From Lodderomyces elongisporus (lineage: Eukaryota; Ascomycota; Pichiomycetes; Serinales; Debaryomycetaceae), in the NCBI RefSeq assembly GCF_030384665.1, contig NC_083676.1, positions 496,001 through 560,000 of the forward strand: a DNA stretch of 64,000 bases. The letters run 5' to 3'. The number at the start of each line of letters is the position of its first letter. The first letter of the stretch is position 1. Of this stretch, positions 49,522-59,139 are shown one piece after another. Under the pieces are notes generated by a model, which was not told the DNA's origin, ran no database searches, and worked only from the letters and a program-made list of their open reading frames with translations. The position numbers and the translations under genes were made by a program.

Positions 49522-50847
49522 TTAATACAAATAAGGCACAATTTTGTAGGGCACCAACTCTTTGTACTTGTCCCAATCCTTTCCATACTTTGCTTGACAT
49601 TTCATGTCGTCTCTGACTTGTCTGTGAATCAATAAGCTTGCAAAGTAAATGACATAAAAATATGTCAATGGTGTTTGGAATCCTGTTGGTAAACACCATG
49701 ACCATCCAATGAGCCAGTCCCCTAAGTAGTTAATGTGCTGTGACATACCCCACCACCCATCAACCAATAGCTTTGAGCCAGTTTTGGTTTCAATACTCTT
49801 CAAGTGGTTCAACTTGCCATTTTTGAAATCTGATTTTTGTTGGTTTGCTGCGCGGAATATGTAGAACCCAACAAATTGCAAGAGCAAGATTGCTGTAAAG
49901 TAGAACCATCCCAAATCCACCTCATTACCGGGGATTGCAAGATATCTTGATTGTAAGCTGTAACTCCATGGCACCCAAGCCAAATCTCCAAAACTGAGCA
50001 TAAAGCCGAATCCGTCAGTAGTTATGTCAATCATTGACAAACACCCTGCTTCATTCAAAACACCATCAAACAAGTAAATAGCTTGCAAAATGTTTACCAA
50101 AATTAAGGAGTCGGTGACATACCCTTTGATATGGTATTGTTGGTGAACGCAACTTAAATTGATCAAAAACCACAACAACATTCCTGGTCTCAATTCACAA
50201 AATAGTTTTATATCCCATGAGCCAATTCTGGGATTCAACTCACGGCCAATAAACCAATCGTAAAAGATATTGCCGGTGTTTCCATTCACGCTAAGAATCC
50301 TCTCCTTGGTACCCTTGCCATTAGGTTTGGTCAATGGCACAAAGGAGTAAACATAAACAAATATAGCCAAGATGAAAGAAAAAATAATTGTTGTAATCAC
50401 AAGATGGAGCTGGTGGTCATAAATGAATTGCAACTCTGGCAAGTAGAAATTTCGCGATACCGCCAACCTAGAAAAAAGCAATGCAATCAATGAAACACTC
50501 ATGGATACTCCATTAATAGTATACTTGAGTTTTGTTCCATCTCTCAACTCTACTCCTTGCAATTCCTTCCCAGGTAAGATCTGATCCAAAACCACCAATC
50601 CAAAAAACCAGGCCAAGTAAGCTTTCCAAACCTGCGTGTTAAATGCTAGGTCTAGCCACTGCTGCGACGTAGTGGGAAGCTGTTCTGAGATTTGATGAAA
50701 ATCAATGTTAATACCTTTTATTGAATATGTGGGATTACACACTAGTTGAAAAAATTCAAGCACGGCTGGAAGAAAGATGGTAATTCCGAGAGCACCAACA
50801 ACACCGTTGAACTCTCTATGCTTGGTGTGTGGATTAAGTTCTGACAT
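49522..50847 (-). CDS. ERG24: C-14 sterol reductase
   Basis: ER membrane enzyme of ergosterol synthesis, reducing the delta-14 double bond after Erg11; the target of morpholine antifungals. 441 residues (438 in S. cerevisiae) with eight or so membrane segments. Typical blocks: TKHREFNGVVGALGI at the N-terminus, NIFYDWFIGRELNPR, the LLVDGWWGMSQHINYLGDW sterol reductase signature and the C-terminal HRQVRDDMKCQAKYGKDWDKY. These match Erg24, not Erg4. An Upc2-type element lies 255 bp upstream. Confidence 0.96.
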   Translation of the reverse strand: MSELNPHTKHREFNGVVGALGITIFLPAVLEFFQLVCNPTYSIKGINIDFHQISEQLPTTSQQWLDLAFNTQVWKAYLAWFFGLVVLDQILPGKELQGVELRDGTKLKYTINGVSMSVSLIALLFSRLAVSRNFYLPELQFIYDHQLHLVITTIIFSFILAIFVYVYSFVPLTKPNGKGTKERILSVNGNTGNIFYDWFIGRELNPRIGSWDIKLFCELRPGMLLWFLINLSCVHQQYHIKGYVTDSLILVNILQAIYLFDGVLNEAGCLSMIDITTDGFGFMLSFGDLAWVPWSYSLQSRYLAIPGNEVDLGWFYFTAILLLQFVGFYIFRAANQQKSDFKNGKLNHLKSIETKTGSKLLVDGWWGMSQHINYLGDWLIGWSWCLPTGFQTPLTYFYVIYFASLLIHRQVRDDMKCQAKYGKDWDKYKELVPYKIVPYLY

Positions 50848-51101
50848 TGAACAACTGAATCTTATTTTTTTTTAAAAAAAAACAATTAGCTAGACTGGGG
50901 TGAGTTGAGAAGTATGTGTGAAATGATGAAAATTGTAGACAGTTATGAATATTATTGAAAAGTAGCGCTTGCTCTTTATTTATATATAATGGATGCAAAA
51001 ACAAGAAACGAAAAAAAAAAAAAAAAGTTGGAAAACGAAAATAAACGAAAAGAAGCTCGCACTTTTGATTTTTTGCTTTTTATTTAATCGCGCTTTAAAA
51101 T

Positions 51102-51109
51102 TATACGAG
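51102..51109 (-). promoter_or_regulatory. Sterol regulatory element (Upc2 type) of ERG24
   Basis: CTCGTATA on the minus strand, 255-262 bp upstream of the ERG24 ATG. It contains the TCGTATA core bound by Upc2/Ecm22 in ergosterol gene promoters. The core is complete; binding is inferred from the motif and the gene it precedes. Confidence 0.65.
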
Positions 51110-51446
51110 GAGATCATAGAGAGTGGTGGAGCAGGCGCGAGGGGAACGAAAACGAGTGCATCATCGCAAAATACAAAAAAAAAAATCAAAGCAATGAAAG
51201 AGAAAGAGCAACTACATCATTTTCATCATCATCATCATCATTATTATTATTATTATCACCTATTAAATAAATAAAATAGAAATAATAAACACAAAGAAAA
51301 CAAGAAAAAGCAAAAGCAATAAAGAGAGGAAAGAAAAGACTAGCAAAGAAAAAGAGAAAACTATAGTAAAGAAACATTAGAGTGTTACAAATGGGGTAAG
51401 TAAATGCGATGCCTGCAAATATAGTTACACTCTATTAGCAACATTG

Positions 51447-51502
51447 CCCCCCACCCCTCTCCCACCCCTCTCCCACCCCTCTCTCTCTCTCTCTCTCTCT
51501 CT
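51447..51502. repeat. CCCCTCTCCCA and CT repeats
   Basis: Three units of CTCCCACCCCT followed by about 12 CT dinucleotides, 3' of PUS7. Confidence 0.9.
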
Positions 51503-51622
51503 CCGTAACACCATCTTAAGTATTTCATATCCCAGTTAAAATGAAATATTCTATCTTAGATCAAAATCCTTGCCATCAATATATTCCCGTGTGTATTGCT
51601 CCAGCAATGTCCTTTGAGATGA

Positions 51623-53830
51623 CTAGTTAACAGCTCCTCGCGATGTATCAATCTTCATAAACTCTCTTAAGGCCATTGTAGCATATGAGCTGACCCCCAA
51701 TTGCATTCTCAACACTACCGCCAATTTATCTTCCAAATGGGCATCGTCCACACTCTCTTCCTTTGTTTCAAAATAACGGCTAATGTTGCTTCCCTCTTCT
51801 CCAGACTTTCCTTCTAAAGTATACTGTTTCTTCTCCTCCAAGATTTCCAAATCAGTCTTCACCAAAGGTCTAGCTTCACCATCAAGGCCATCCTTGTAAC
51901 TAATCAAATCATAAGATGCATCCATTGGCTTTGTCACCAAATGTCTGTATGCACCAGTGAGAGAGAATACGATGTTTTTCCTCCTCAAATTATACGGATC
52001 GAGACCATCCTTTGCCATCTCGTCAATGTAAACTTGCTTTAATTTTGCATTCTCAGGTAACTGCACCTTGAATCCAGGAGAGGGCAAGACAACATCATAA
52101 ATTGTATACTTTTTATTCTCAATGTCTTCCTTGGTAACAATCTTGACGGGTGATTTTGTCAGCTTAACCACATCCTCGTCCATCTCATCCTCCTTGTCTT
52201 CTAAATCGTCTCCTAATATAACATCTTCAGCATCTTCCGACTCCAACACCAAATCACCTTCTTGGACTTCTAGTCCAAATAATTCCAATCTTTTGGAAGC
52301 GACAATGTTCCATATATAAGATTGATAAGCATGGACGTACATCATTCGAAGATTTTTCGGGATGGACATGATACCCATGAGATAAGAATGGGGAGAAAAG
52401 GACTTGTCTTCTCTCTGTGGTTCTTTTGCTAGAACTTTGAGCACGCTATTTTCAGCAACGTAATGTTGTTGCAACTTTTTTAATGTTTGCTTGGGATCTC
52501 TGGTCTCCTTCCAAATCCTTCTCATTTCAGCAGTTCCAGGAGCTTGTATCTCTTGTTCTGAAAGTAACAATTCAACAAATTTACCCCAATCCTCATGAAG
52601 TAAAGCAATACCAAACTTATGAGTGGCCACCGAGAATGATCCAAACCTTTGCAATCCAAAATAGTTGATAAAACCTTTTTCCTTCAAACTTGCAAAACTC
52701 TGATTAATAATTTCTCGAATATCAACTTCCCCACTTTGTTCATGTGCGCCGGAAAGTTTCACATCTCTCAAGGTAATTGTAAATTCATTACCTTTCAAGT
52801 CTCCCAATTTTAATGGTTCATCCTCATATGCAAAAGCCCCAAGCTTGAAATTAGATTTTCTCATGTTGTTCAAAGCATTCACACGAAGAACTTTTCCTCT
52901 GTGTATACTGACTCTTTGACAAGTGACACCACGGCGATCTTTAGTTCCGGCAAATGATATGCTTTTGTTTGGAGTCCTTATCAACTTTGAAATGTTGTGA
53001 ATCACATCCATAGTATCACGGTTCGTTTTGTATAATGTAAAATGCAAATACGGCTTGAAGGGCCCAAGTCCGTAATTGACTACACCATTCTCATCAACAT
53101 GATGCATACTATCTTGGGGGTTTGATTGTTGTTGACCACCACCGCGATTATTGGCACCGTTTCTATTCTTGGCAATTGCTACTTTAAATGTTTGCTCGGG
53201 AGATGTAATTGTTTCTAGTTTGCCCTGGAACGCACGTCTTATAAGTTGATGGAGTTTGGTACGTTGTTCTTTATCGTCGAATGTTGTTTTCGTTTCCATA
53301 TTATTACCGGTATGAAACAAATCCTCCATTTGTTGCAATTCATCTTGAGTTATCATCGTCAAGAGCTCCGCTTTGTCTTCCTCTGACAATGTATATTTGG
53401 GAAGTGCTTCTTTTTCCTGACGTTCTTTTTCTCTTTCCTTTTCCCTCCTGGCTTTTATCTCCGCAATCTCCTCCTCAGACTTGCCTTCAAGTTCAGCCTG
53501 TTCTTGTGCCAATTTTTCTGCTCTCTTTTGTCTATTACTCTTTCCAGCATTGACTCCCTCATCTGTCAAATGTACAACTGTACCATTTGGTTGTATTTCA
53601 TTGACTTGAAAATCAGAGTGTAGAGTCTTAAGCAAGCCTTTGAATCCCGTGTGATTGGGATTGATGAAACGAGTGATACCGACGCTAGCCTCGGTTATGG
53701 AAGTAGCTGGTTGTTTACTAGTAGTAGTTGTATCAGTTTTACTAGCATCAATCTCAACTTTGATCTTTTTCAGAGTTGAACCAAGAATGGTTTCATCCTG
53801 TGGATTTGTTCTTTTCAAATCTTGTGACAT
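51623..53830 (-). CDS. PUS7: Pseudouridine synthase Pus7 (TruD family)
   Basis: Makes pseudouridine at position 35 of U2 snRNA, position 13 of tRNAs, and in mRNA. The TruD signature FAGTKDRRGVTCQRVS is present with the catalytic Asp at about residue 298; the RFGSF/LQRFG motif and a large TruD insertion follow. An acidic stretch (about 545-570; EDAEDVILGDDLEDKEDEMDEDV) and a Lys/Glu-rich coiled region (about 95-145) are added low complexity. Start taken at ATG 53830 (MSQDLKRTNP, 735 residues); an ATG 13 codons earlier is possible and would give an Arg/Leu-rich leader, but the longer frame to 54112 crosses a poly-T leader and is unlikely. 676 residues in S. cerevisiae. Confidence 0.92.
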   Translation of the reverse strand: MSQDLKRTNPQDETILGSTLKKIKVEIDASKTDTTTTSKQPATSITEASVGITRFINPNHTGFKGLLKTLHSDFQVNEIQPNGTVVHLTDEGVNAGKSNRQKRAEKLAQEQAELEGKSEEEIAEIKARREKEREKERQEKEALPKYTLSEEDKAELLTMITQDELQQMEDLFHTGNNMETKTTFDDKEQRTKLHQLIRRAFQGKLETITSPEQTFKVAIAKNRNGANNRGGGQQQSNPQDSMHHVDENGVVNYGLGPFKPYLHFTLYKTNRDTMDVIHNISKLIRTPNKSISFAGTKDRRGVTCQRVSIHRGKVLRVNALNNMRKSNFKLGAFAYEDEPLKLGDLKGNEFTITLRDVKLSGAHEQSGEVDIREIINQSFASLKEKGFINYFGLQRFGSFSVATHKFGIALLHEDWGKFVELLLSEQEIQAPGTAEMRRIWKETRDPKQTLKKLQQHYVAENSVLKVLAKEPQREDKSFSPHSYLMGIMSIPKNLRMMYVHAYQSYIWNIVASKRLELFGLEVQEGDLVLESEDAEDVILGDDLEDKEDEMDEDVVKLTKSPVKIVTKEDIENKKYTIYDVVLPSPGFKVQLPENAKLKQVYIDEMAKDGLDPYNLRRKNIVFSLTGAYRHLVTKPMDASYDLISYKDGLDGEARPLVKTDLEILEEKKQYTLEGKSGEEGSNISRYFETKEESVDDAHLEDKLAVVLRMQLGVSSYATMALREFMKIDTSRGAVN

Positions 53831-54435
53831 TACTCTAAATATTCTGCCACCAAGCAAGCGTCTTAGCATCCACTTTTCGAGAAAAAGTATGTGTCGAGTA
53901 TATAACCTTTGAGTTACATTTTTAAATTTTCTAACTTTTTTTTTTTCTGTTTTTTGATAAGATGCGCATTGAGAAGAGGAGAAAATACGATGGCTGCAAC
54001 ACAGGACCTGACTGTTTTGCAACCGAGACAATTTCAATATAGATACATACCAAGATGATGCTGGCTGCAAAATTTGGTAGAGGAAGTGAATGCCCATGGA
54101 AGGTCTATGCAAATGGCAATATTCTGATATGCTGGATAATCTGTCGTTTTCTTTCTTCCAAATTTATGTAATTTCTTTTACTTTCTCTTTTCTCTTTTCT
54201 CTTTTCTTTTCTTCTTTTCTTTTATTCTTTTATTCTTTTCTTCTTTTCTTTTATTCTTTTATTCGTTTTCTTCTTTCCCAACTTTTGGCCCTTTACCTAT
54301 CCATCTTTGCAAATTTCAGTACAAAATATCGTTGAATAACGAGTTGCTATAAATTTAGAATTGCACTAGTTTGTTTAGGTTTTTTATATGTCCCTTTGTT
54401 TCTTTTTTTTTTTTCTTTTCTTTTCTTTTGCTTAA
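53831..54435. other. Divergent promoter region, PUS7 and the RRM-like gene
   Basis: No gene. Long pyrimidine tracts of CTTTT/TTCTTTTAT units (54183-54285 and 54400-54430), a T run (53936-53950). Confidence 0.55.
54178..54285. repeat. TTTTCTTCTTTTATTC pyrimidine repeat
   Basis: About 100 bp of CTTTT-type units, including a duplicated block TTTTATTCTTTTATTC (first copy near 54218, second near 54248). Confidence 0.85.
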
Positions 54436-56160
54436 ATGTTGAGACAAACTGTTTACCCGGAGTCTTTTGCTATTAAAAATAGTTCCAGTTCAACCAAAGT
54501 AAAGGTGGCAATATCAGGTATGGAGTCAGACCCCACTTTGGATGTTGTGAATGTCTATGAAAAACGACAGAATGTGTCTCAAATGTCAACAATTCCACAA
54601 AGAGTTCCCAGTTTTTTTTCCACTCAAACAATGTCTGAGGAAGAGTATGAAGTGCGGAAAAAACAGTTTCAGAATAGATTTAGAGAAGTTGGTGGCGGTG
54701 GTGGTTGTGGTGGCGGTGATGATAGCGTCGTTGCTGAACAAGTCAAGAAAGACTTAATAAATGTTGAAGGATTGGATACAGAATACCAAAAAAAACATAA
54801 TGGAAGTGCAAATACTTTACAAAGCCGTCGCTCCGTTTTCTTGAAGAAATATTCATGGCCTTTTGGAAAAGGTTTCAACAACGAAAAAGGACCATTTTTG
54901 CACCGGGACCATGAACGTGAGGTCTTCACAAAGGAGCACGAGGAAATTAGCAAGGAAAAGTCTCAAGAAAGTAAATTTTTGTATACACTGGATGGGTTAC
55001 CAAAGAACAACACCATAGCCGTATTTGATAAGAAAAACTTGCAAGGTAGCTTTTTGGGCCTGCAACAGCAACAACAGCTGCTGATGCTGTTGCGGATTCT
55101 GCGCCCACTTACTGGTAATCCTGGTCTTGAAAACATTGGATTTCAGGTGAACTTGAACCAAAACAACTACAATCACAATTACAATCACAATCACAATCAC
55201 AATTACAATCACAATCACAATCACAATAACAATAACAGTTCCAATTACAAGTACATTACTGCTCCAAAATATGGTACGGTTTTTGGAAAAAGTAAACAAC
55301 TGCATTTACAGCAAATGAGCCTTCCTCATCTCCAGCAACAACGAATTACTAATGACATTTACAGAAGATGTGTTGTATTGTCAAATATCAATGAAACAAT
55401 GAGTATATCCGCAATCTTGCAGCAAGTCTGTGGCGGACCTTTGGAAAAGATTGTGAGATTACCGGAAAACAAAATTGAACTTCACTTTATCTTTCCATTG
55501 CAAGCAAAACTGTTTTACAATTTTGGAAGAAAAAACACTTTGTTCAAAGTCAATGGAATCAATTTGAATGTTGCATGGTCAGATGGTGAGTTTTGTGGCG
55601 ATGCGGAAACTGGAGTAGAAGAAAGACTAGTGCGTGGAGTAGTTGGAGTAGAAAGTCAAAGACTCGACTGTGGTGAAGAAGCCATACATGGTTTGGAATG
55701 CAGTCTTTATCAATCAACTCAAAATGGTCTGAAACCTGAACTCAGTCCTTCTTCTGCAGCAGCGAACATGGCACTTGCCCACTTTACATTGCCCAAGTGG
55801 CTTTCTCATGAAATTGTCATGAATGGGTGTCGACGTTGTCTAATAATCTCACAAGTGGTGGCTGGAAAAAAACTTAGAACAAGCGATAAGATGTTCTACC
55901 CTGAACCTGAAGTCCATTATTCGCAAGATCTCCACATCTATAATTTGAGACGAGACTTTAAACAGTTTGGTGAGATTGTCGATATTGGTAGTGTGATTTC
56001 AAGAAAATTGAGTTTCAGCGTGTTTTACTGGGACATTAGAAGCGCAATAAAGGCAAAAACAGAGTTTGAAAGAACGGGAAGCTCTTTGAACTTAAAGTAT
56101 AAGGACTGGAATATCTGGTACGGTAAAGACATAACTGATCGTGCCTGTTTTGTTTTGTAA
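54436..56160 (+). CDS. Putative RNA-binding protein with two divergent RRM-like domains
   Basis: Not recognised as a named gene. 574 residues, no signal peptide or membrane segment. Two stretches have RRM-like patterns: about 310-385 (RRCVVLSNI ... ILQQVCGGPLEKIVRLPENKIELHFIFPLQAKLFY) and about 470-555 (GCRRCLIISQV ... IYNLRRDFKQFGEIVDIGSVISRKLSFSVFYWDIRSAIKAKTEF), the second with a strongly conserved-looking tail WNIWYGKDITDRACF. The N-terminal half is disordered, with Gly, Gln and a long Asn/His/Tyr repeat (55159-55235). Several CTG codons (for example 55078-55104) sit in the Gln tract and would read Ser. RNA binding is inference from the fold pattern. Confidence 0.7.
   Translation: MLRQTVYPESFAIKNSSSSTKVKVAISGMESDPTLDVVNVYEKRQNVSQMSTIPQRVPSFFSTQTMSEEEYEVRKKQFQNRFREVGGGGGCGGGDDSVVAEQVKKDLINVEGLDTEYQKKHNGSANTLQSRRSVFLKKYSWPFGKGFNNEKGPFLHRDHEREVFTKEHEEISKEKSQESKFLYTLDGLPKNNTIAVFDKKNLQGSFLGLQQQQQLLMLLRILRPLTGNPGLENIGFQVNLNQNNYNHNYNHNHNHNYNHNHNHNNNNSSNYKYITAPKYGTVFGKSKQLHLQQMSLPHLQQQRITNDIYRRCVVLSNINETMSISAILQQVCGGPLEKIVRLPENKIELHFIFPLQAKLFYNFGRKNTLFKVNGINLNVAWSDGEFCGDAETGVEERLVRGVVGVESQRLDCGEEAIHGLECSLYQSTQNGLKPELSPSSAAANMALAHFTLPKWLSHEIVMNGCRRCLIISQVVAGKKLRTSDKMFYPEPEVHYSQDLHIYNLRRDFKQFGEIVDIGSVISRKLSFSVFYWDIRSAIKAKTEFERTGSSLNLKYKDWNIWYGKDITDRACFVL
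55159..55235 (+). repeat. Coding NH/NY dipeptide repeat
   Basis: About 13 hexanucleotide units (AATCAC with AATTAC and AATAAC variants) encoding NYNHNHN-type dipeptides in the RRM-like protein. Confidence 0.9.
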
Positions 56161-56619
56161 CTTAGGGTTAGATAAGTCTTTATAGCCCTCTCAATGAGAA
56201 ATAAAATAAAAATAAAATGAAAAATAAAATATAAAACATTATAAAACTCACTAGTAGTAAACTTTGCCGAGGTGCCTATTTATGCTGTATAGCCCGCAAA
56301 CGCAAAATATTCCTGCATATCGTCCTCAATCATTTTTCTGATTTGAAGTAAATTGTAAACAAAGGAGTTTTATAGAACGAAGCAAAGAGAAAAAAAACAA
56401 ATATTATTGTGTATATGAACAAATATATATATAAATATTTATATAGATTATATACAAAACCAGGACCATTGTCAAAGGAACCAATTCTGCCAAATCAGTT
56501 ATATCACATAAAAAGTATAATAAATCAAGCAAATCAACTTTGCAAAGACGAATCTCCTGTTGAAACACCAACTTTGTTCCTTTACTTTTTTTCTTGTTGA
56601 ATCCTTCACCACACAAACT
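56161..56619. other. Intergenic, RRM-like gene to KIP2
   Basis: No gene. AAAATAAAAT units (56200-56235), TA-rich run (56411-56455). The frame continues open to the left of the KIP2 ATG but lacks an ATG there. Confidence 0.55.
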
Positions 56620-59139
56620 ATGTCCCATACACCGTTAAGATCACGATCTTCTTTGGGCTCTGGCCATCATACTACTAATGCCACCATTGCTACAGCAACA
56701 AACACATCTATGGAACCCACAGGCACAGGAATGAAAAGAATGACATATAGACCACCATCAAGACGTGCAAGCACCCATCGACCAGCGTCACCAGCACACC
56801 CATTGCATCTGCAACTGCAAGCACAACTACAAACACAACTGTATTCAACAAGATCAATATCCTCTTCTCACGGTCTTCATCGTCAAAACAGCTTTCTGAA
56901 TCCACAAGAAATCAGATCACGCTCGAGACCAGGTTCGTCTTTGGGTGTAAGCAGACCTTCCACGCCAGTTAATGGGTACCAAAGGCAACAAGAACCATAT
57001 ACAGGACATATATCTGTCTCAATCAGACCCAATCCACATTCCTATACAGAAAATTGTCAAGGTTGGTTGATCAATGAGTACACCAACACAATCACTAATT
57101 CTCTCGACGGCACAACATTCCAATTTGACCACGTCTTTCCTCCAAACGATTTATCTTTGAATAACAACTATGAAGTATACCGTAGGACCTGTCGACCCGT
57201 GGTTGAGCAATTTCTTGAAGAAGGATACAACGGAACCGTGTTTGCCTATGGTATGACGGGTTCTGGAAAGACTTATAGCATGAAGGGATCCGATACTGAT
57301 TTGCAGAGCACAGGATTTGTTGAGTTGGCCATTAATGACTTATTTTCAAAGATTGAACGAATGAATGAGATGATGAAGTATCAAGTACATATATCATATT
57401 TGGAGATTTATAACGAGAGGATCATTGATTTGCTTAGTACTGCGAGCACTACAAGCAATCATTCGTTTCTATCATCTTCATCATCATCATCTTATTCTTC
57501 TTCTTCCTTATCTTCTTCTCCTTCCTCATCTTCACTTGCCGACTTAAAGATAAGAGACGATCCCGAATATGGAGTTAAAGTTATTGGCTTGACCACCGCA
57601 CAAGTAACTTCAAAAGAACAGATCTTGTCATTGATCAAAAGAGGTGACATGAATAGAAAAACAAGTGCGACTGATTTTAATGCACATTCTTCGCGTTCGC
57701 ATTCTATTTTGCAAATCAAATTGAGCAAAGTAGATTTATTGACAAATCTCGAGTCGTGGGCTACACTCTCTCTATGTGATCTAGCAGGATCTGAACGAGC
57801 CTCAAGTAGTTTGGAGAGGCGTAAGGAAGGAAGTTATATCAACAAATCATTGCTAGCTTTAAGTAATGTCATAAACAAACTATCTCAGTCGTCTAATCTT
57901 GCAGGATACGCCAACACCGATATGCATATAAGCTACCGTGACTCCAAATTAACCAGACTATTGCAACCTGCATTGAGTGGAAAAAGTTTAGTGCTGATTC
58001 TATGTACGATTCACATGGGCGGAAATTTGAGCAGTAACAACAATAATGGAATCAACAGTGGCCCTACCAACTCCGTGAATACAATGAATCAGTCAGTTTC
58101 AGAAACTTACAAGACACTTCGCTTTGCAGCTAGAGCTAAAAACATCATCACCAATGTGGAAAAGAACAGCATTCGAAGCGAATATAATGATCTTGACGTT
58201 CAAAGATTGATTAGAGAACTCAACAATACCATTGAATTACAGAAACAAGAACTTATGGTACTAAAGGCAACTAATTCTACCGATGTTTTAAGCCCGCCAC
58301 CTCTACTCAACACGTCTCAATTGCAATCAGCTTCTTCTTCAGCTGCTACTACTACTACTAATAATAATAATAATAATAATAATAATGATACTTTGCTGCT
58401 GGTTGAGCAAGAACTAAGGGCTGAAAATAAAATTCTTATGGACAAGGTAGAGCACCTCACAAGACTAACCGATTTGCAAAGAACAGAAACGATAATTATA
58501 AAGGATAACGTTATCAATGACATAATTGGGTCAGGAGCAACAAATGCGCAATTGTATCTTGCCAACATTGAAGAATATTTTAGAAGGTCGATGTATGAAG
58601 CACAGAACCATAAGATGTACATTGAGCAATTGGAGAATCAGCTCAAGAATCATTACATCAGCAATCCCCGCGATTTGGCTCAGACAAATAAGCACGTGTC
58701 CCCATCTGTTGCTGGAGCCAATATCAAAGAGGACAATGAAGACGATGCAAACTTATTAGACGTGTTAAAAGAGCAAGAAGGAGAAATAATGCAATTGAAA
58801 GAGGTGATCAAGGACAAAGATCATATAATTAAGAGCTTTACTAAATCATCGAGGATGAGAAAGCTCGCAGACTCATCCAATTTGGGCAACGTAGGCAATA
58901 CACTAAAAAATAGCTACTGTGCCATGGATCTAGAGTATAAGCTACTGCTGCTGTTGCTGCTGCTGCTGCAACGGGAACAACAATACCAGTACTCATCTTC
59001 ACGAAGCCATGGTGATATATCGAAGGGCAAAGAGAGCAGTGGTCATGATATGTATTTAGATAAAGAAAACGAACCAATGATGGCGGTTGATGTCAAACTG
59101 AGTCCAAAGAGACTAAGATCAAGTTTTGATATAATATGA
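56620..59139 (+). CDS. KIP2: Kinesin-like motor Kip2
   Basis: Plus-end-directed kinesin that stabilises cytoplasmic microtubules and carries Bik1 and dynein in spindle positioning. Start at the ATG of MSHTPLRS (839 residues). A basic Ser/Pro-rich N-terminus (1-115; SRPSTPVNGYQ) precedes the motor, with the P-loop GMTGSGKT at 211-218, switch I NAHSSRSH at 354-361 and switch II DLAGSERA at 387-394. A Ser tract of about 35 residues (57438-57538) is inserted inside the motor before LKIRDDPEYGV. Coiled coils follow (about 535-620 and 690-740). The C-terminal CTG run (58940-58970) should encode mostly Ser. Residue 459 is CTG where other kinesins have a small residue. Confidence 0.88.
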   Translation: MSHTPLRSRSSLGSGHHTTNATIATATNTSMEPTGTGMKRMTYRPPSRRASTHRPASPAHPLHLQLQAQLQTQLYSTRSISSSHGLHRQNSFLNPQEIRSRSRPGSSLGVSRPSTPVNGYQRQQEPYTGHISVSIRPNPHSYTENCQGWLINEYTNTITNSLDGTTFQFDHVFPPNDLSLNNNYEVYRRTCRPVVEQFLEEGYNGTVFAYGMTGSGKTYSMKGSDTDLQSTGFVELAINDLFSKIERMNEMMKYQVHISYLEIYNERIIDLLSTASTTSNHSFLSSSSSSSYSSSSLSSSPSSSSLADLKIRDDPEYGVKVIGLTTAQVTSKEQILSLIKRGDMNRKTSATDFNAHSSRSHSILQIKLSKVDLLTNLESWATLSLCDLAGSERASSSLERRKEGSYINKSLLALSNVINKLSQSSNLAGYANTDMHISYRDSKLTRLLQPALSGKSLVLILCTIHMGGNLSSNNNNGINSGPTNSVNTMNQSVSETYKTLRFAARAKNIITNVEKNSIRSEYNDLDVQRLIRELNNTIELQKQELMVLKATNSTDVLSPPPLLNTSQLQSASSSAATTTTNNNNNNNNNDTLLLVEQELRAENKILMDKVEHLTRLTDLQRTETIIIKDNVINDIIGSGATNAQLYLANIEEYFRRSMYEAQNHKMYIEQLENQLKNHYISNPRDLAQTNKHVSPSVAGANIKEDNEDDANLLDVLKEQEGEIMQLKEVIKDKDHIIKSFTKSSRMRKLADSSNLGNVGNTLKNSYCAMDLEYKLLLLLLLLLQREQQYQYSSSRSHGDISKGKESSGHDMYLDKENEPMMAVDVKLSPKRLRSSFDII
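57462..57538 (+). repeat. Ser-coding TCA/TCT tract in KIP2 motor
   Basis: Run of TCA/TCT/TCC codons encoding a Ser-rich insertion within the kinesin motor domain. Confidence 0.9.
58347..58387 (+). repeat. ACT/AAT triplet repeat in KIP2
   Basis: Thr run followed by about nine Asn codons, between motor and coiled coil. Confidence 0.85.

Larger units (their letters stand above)
50848..51622. other. Intergenic, ERG24 promoter to PUS7 3' end
   Basis: No gene. Sterol regulatory element (51102-51109), CAT/TTA triplet runs (51221-51257), purine-rich sequence to 51370, a C-rich repeat of CCCCTCTCCCA (51447-51482) running into a CT microsatellite (51480-51502). Confidence 0.55.

Noticed and set aside
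53831..54112. 94-residue extension of PUS7
   Set aside because: Runs through a poly-T leader and lacks TruD similarity; normal Pus7 length is reached from 53830.
56560..56619. KIP2 start further left
   Set aside because: The only upstream in-frame start-like codon is TTG; the first ATG is at 56620.
58940..58970. Poly-Leu hydrophobic segment at the KIP2 C-terminus
   Set aside because: It consists mainly of CTG codons, read as Ser in this code, so it is not a membrane segment.
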